A DNA stretch of 64,000 nt from Lophius americanus (lineage: Eukaryota > Chordata > Actinopteri > Lophiiformes > Lophiidae). The DNA is taken from NCBI GenBank assembly GCA_037951165.1, contig JBBDHG010000009.1:10381001-10445000 (forward strand), read 5' to 3'. How positions within the stretch are numbered: the stretch's first letter is position 1; every line of letters begins with the position of its first letter. Positions 61,560 through 64,000 of this stretch are shown here, one piece after another. The position numbers and the translations under genes are program-made. The notes beneath the pieces were generated by a model. The model saw only the letters and a list, made by a program, of their open reading frames with translations, searched no databases and had not been told where the DNA came from.

Positions 61560-62620
61560 CACCTTGACTTGCAGCGTTATATGTTACTATCATTGACAAG
61601 GTCCACATACTTTTCCCTCTTCCAATTAATGCCTAATCTGTCCATTTTAACATGGCACATGCCGATGTTCTTCGTGGCCTCTGACATAAGGCCATGTCTG
61701 AGTGTGGTTTTCACGACTGTCCACCGCCAGCTGCCAGTCCTCAGCAGTATTAACAAGCCTGCATGTTTTTTTGGGTGCTGTTTTGGGCTTCTCTCCAGCT
61801 CTGATGATGATGATGATGGTTTGCTTCATGGGTTTTGATCTCTGACAGCTAGCAATGGCCCTACAGATGCAGCAATAGCTCAGCTCTTCCAACTAGGATG
61901 CCATGACATAGCTGTAAGCGTAGATATCTACTTCCTGTTTATCTGTCCCTGCCGAGAGATTTAAGGATCTAATGACTCCCAGAGCTGTAGTACCTCCCTT
62001 GAACTCCTCCTCTATAGATATCAGTGGGACTGTCAAATGGCATAGTCCTAGCAACCTCCTTCAGGTAGCAGTTTACTTTCCTTGCCAGTTCTGAGATGGC
62101 GATAGGGAACTCGTAGAGAAACAGGGGCCTCAGTATCCTTGGCTGAATTTCCTTGGCACGCCTATCTTGACGTTATTTTTCGGCCATCCTCTTGCTCTGC
62201 CAGAGATACCCTTTCCTCTTCACTTGCTTCCTTGTGTATTTCGTCACGGCTTTTAGTTCTTTCCTAATGTTATGGACTTTGATTGCTATCTGGATATTTA
62301 TTAATTCCTGCTTTCCCTTTCACTAACCTTAATCTTCACCTGAAAAACTCTCGGCAGTCAATGCTCACATTGATAGTTTTCATCATTTGTAGTCTCTTAT
62401 CCACATCCCCTTTGGCTGTTACTTCACACACCTCATCAGCTATAACAACTTTCTGCCTCCTCTTCTGGAACTGCCTGTCTAAAAACACTGTTTGCATTAC
62501 ATGGAGTTTCTGGGTTCTGTGGAGTAGTTCCAGGCCCGACTCCTCCTCTCACCAGGTTCTAGGCCTGTGCCCTGTGCCCTGTGGTGCCAGCAGTTGCTCC
62601 TTCCATTTCATCCTTGACTT
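61560..62620 (-). mobile_element. LINE-like retrotransposon relic
   Basis: Minus-strand text TAEDWQLAVDSRENHTQTWP and, one frame over, SEATKNIGMCHVKMDRLGIN followed by WKREKYVDLV resembles a recurrent fish retroelement C-terminal block (TAQDWQLLVDLG...SEATK...ERKRAKYEDLV). Upstream minus-strand sequence (62000-62280) stays partly open with ELARKVNCYLKEVARTMPFD. Frames are broken, so it is a dead copy. Family and ends are uncertain. Confidence 0.5.
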
Positions 62621-62639
62621 TTAGACCTTCAGACCAATC

Positions 62640-64000
62640 ATATTCTTGTAAAACTCACTATTTTTCCGTCACTGTTAATCATTATCTTTATATCGGTCCG
62701 GCTGGGGGTGTTCATTCCGAGAGGCTGGGTACACCGAGGAGGTGTGGATGGTTGTTTGTCTCTATGTGCTGGGGCTTAGGTTTCCATATATTGAATCTTG
62801 GTGATATATGCATATATACATTTGTCTCTTTTTAATTTCAGGGAATATCAGCATATCACACAGTTAATAATTAATAAACTCCTATTGATTTAGTGTAATA
62901 TATCATACCATTCAAACATTATTAAAAAACACAAACAAAGCAACAGGGTATGTACATATAAAATGTTGATCTTAATGTGTGATAGATACTTATTATTGTT
63001 AGAGGTAAATAAGAGAACTGGTATAGATTATGAAGTCTGTAAAATTCCCTGCCCAGTGAAAGTAAACCTCTCCCACACACGGTGTCAGAGTTTGAATTTT
63101 CCAGCATCTATCTTCGAACAGTTATGTTTTTCTGACAGTATAAATATTTCTAGGTTGGATTTCAGAAGAGCATTTTATGTTTTTACATATAAATGTTACT
63201 GCTTGAGTCTTTATATTAGGGGTGTTCATTTTTCGGCAATGGTCTGATGAGATTTAAGGGTTTATTCCTGTTATTTTGCCATTATATAAAGGGTCGGGCC
63301 CAGATTTGAAAAGATAGTTCGCTACTGGTGCAACAGAGAATAATAATAATAATAATACATTTAATTTATAACACACTTTACATTTGGATCAAATCTCAAA
63401 GTTCTACAAGGTAAAAACAGATAAAAGCGTCAATAAAAAATATAATAATAATTATAGAAATATATGACCAAAAGGCAGCAATGTTAATTAAAAGTTATAG
63501 GATCTGCTAAAAAGGAAAGAAGGAAAGAAAAAGGAATACAATATCTTGACTTTTAGTCTTTGTATTGATAAAACATTTTTCCAATGCAACTCCGCAGCTC
63601 CTATTTCATTTTATAGTGTAAGCAGTAGGAGTACTCCCTATGATGAGTATATGGATTGTCAATGTGGATTAATAATATGAAACTGGAAACTTTTTATGGT
63701 GGTACAAAGGACAAAATTAAATTTGTATTATGTACTCTCATAAGCGCTCTCTCATAGACGCCCGATGGAAATTACCAATGGGGCATTTACATGAGAAAAT
63801 TGTAATCCGATATTAGAATTTTAGTGACCATGTCATTGGCAGAGTCCTTTTTGTATTATATGTGCGCTCCTCATTGGTTTGAAGTGGAGGAGAATCAGCT
63901 GAAGAAACATGATATCCTAGCTCGCACAAACCGGACTTTCAACACCAGCTGAATGACAATCTAACAAAAGTGAGAGATGCCACTGTGGATGGAAAGTTTA
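62640..64000. other. No gene seen, one dispersed module
   Basis: AT-rich sequence probably belonging to an upstream intron of the B4GALNT3-like gene. The only recognised item is the AAT-tract module at 63339-63470. I found no exon for the missing PA14 or N-terminal segments here. Confidence 0.5.
63339..63470 (+). repeat. AAT-tract dispersed module, longest copy
   Basis: The (AAT)n tract is followed by ACATTTAATTTATAACACAC, TTTACATTTGGATCAAATCT, a CAAAGTTCTACAAGG block and AAAAGCGTCAATAAAAAATA. The 3' half matches 43932-44043 and the 5' half matches 10881-10945. Confidence 0.75.

Noticed and set aside
61000..64000. Search for the missing N-terminal and PA14 exons of the B4GALNT3-like gene
   Set aside because: No splice-bounded segment with the expected VFEDWCG or PKWTNYGLRIFG-type text was found, so these exons are placed beyond the window.

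Overview
This is a vertebrate, almost certainly teleost fish, nuclear genomic window. Four spliced protein-coding genes with GT-AG introns were assembled by hand from exon translations that match known vertebrate families. Most of the remaining sequence is introns and intergenic DNA carrying fish-type interspersed repeats: L1/Tx1-like LINE, Tc1, hAT-like and MITE DNA transposons, a tRNA-derived SINE, and AAT-rich dispersed modules. No prokaryotic, CRISPR or viral system was seen.

Layout. 1-5.2 kb is repeat-rich DNA with a GC-rich patch, a perfect hairpin and a broken LINE. 5.28-9.54 kb (+) is a complete ten-exon inositol oxygenase gene (miox) with all six iron ligands. 10.42-21.38 kb (-) is a complete 14-exon lipase maturation factor 2 gene (lmf2), convergent with miox; its introns hold a hAT-like element containing a 13-bp minisatellite and a dead Tc1 copy. 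22.74-47.9 kb (-) is C2CD5 (CDP138): 27 constitutive coding exons, one candidate 74-codon cassette exon, a likely untranslated first exon and a 3' UTR of about 2.3 kb. 48-53.5 kb is intergenic and repeat-bearing. 53.55-60.99 kb (-) is the 3' portion (13 exons) of a B4GALNT3-like beta-1,4-N-acetylgalactosaminyltransferase, whose N-terminal exons must lie beyond the right edge. 61-64 kb is intronic or intergenic sequence with a strong double hairpin and a LINE-like relic.

The genes do not form a functional pathway. miox degrades myo-inositol in the cytosol, lmf2 is an ER membrane lipase chaperone-like protein, C2CD5 is a calcium/phospholipid-binding trafficking protein downstream of AKT2, and B4GALNT3 builds LacdiNAc on glycans in the Golgi. 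The grouping is syntenic: miox-lmf2 is a conserved convergent pair (human 22q13), while C2CD5 and B4GALNT3 are both on human 12p.

Points most worth checking: a single-base insertion that shifts frame in the conserved last exon of the B4GALNT3-like gene; a symmetric Ser/Pro-rich cassette exon in C2CD5; an eight-codon in-frame upstream ORF just ahead of the C2CD5 start; a hAT-like element with near-intact ends and an 8-bp target duplication; and a 24-bp perfect hairpin at 61.3 kb.
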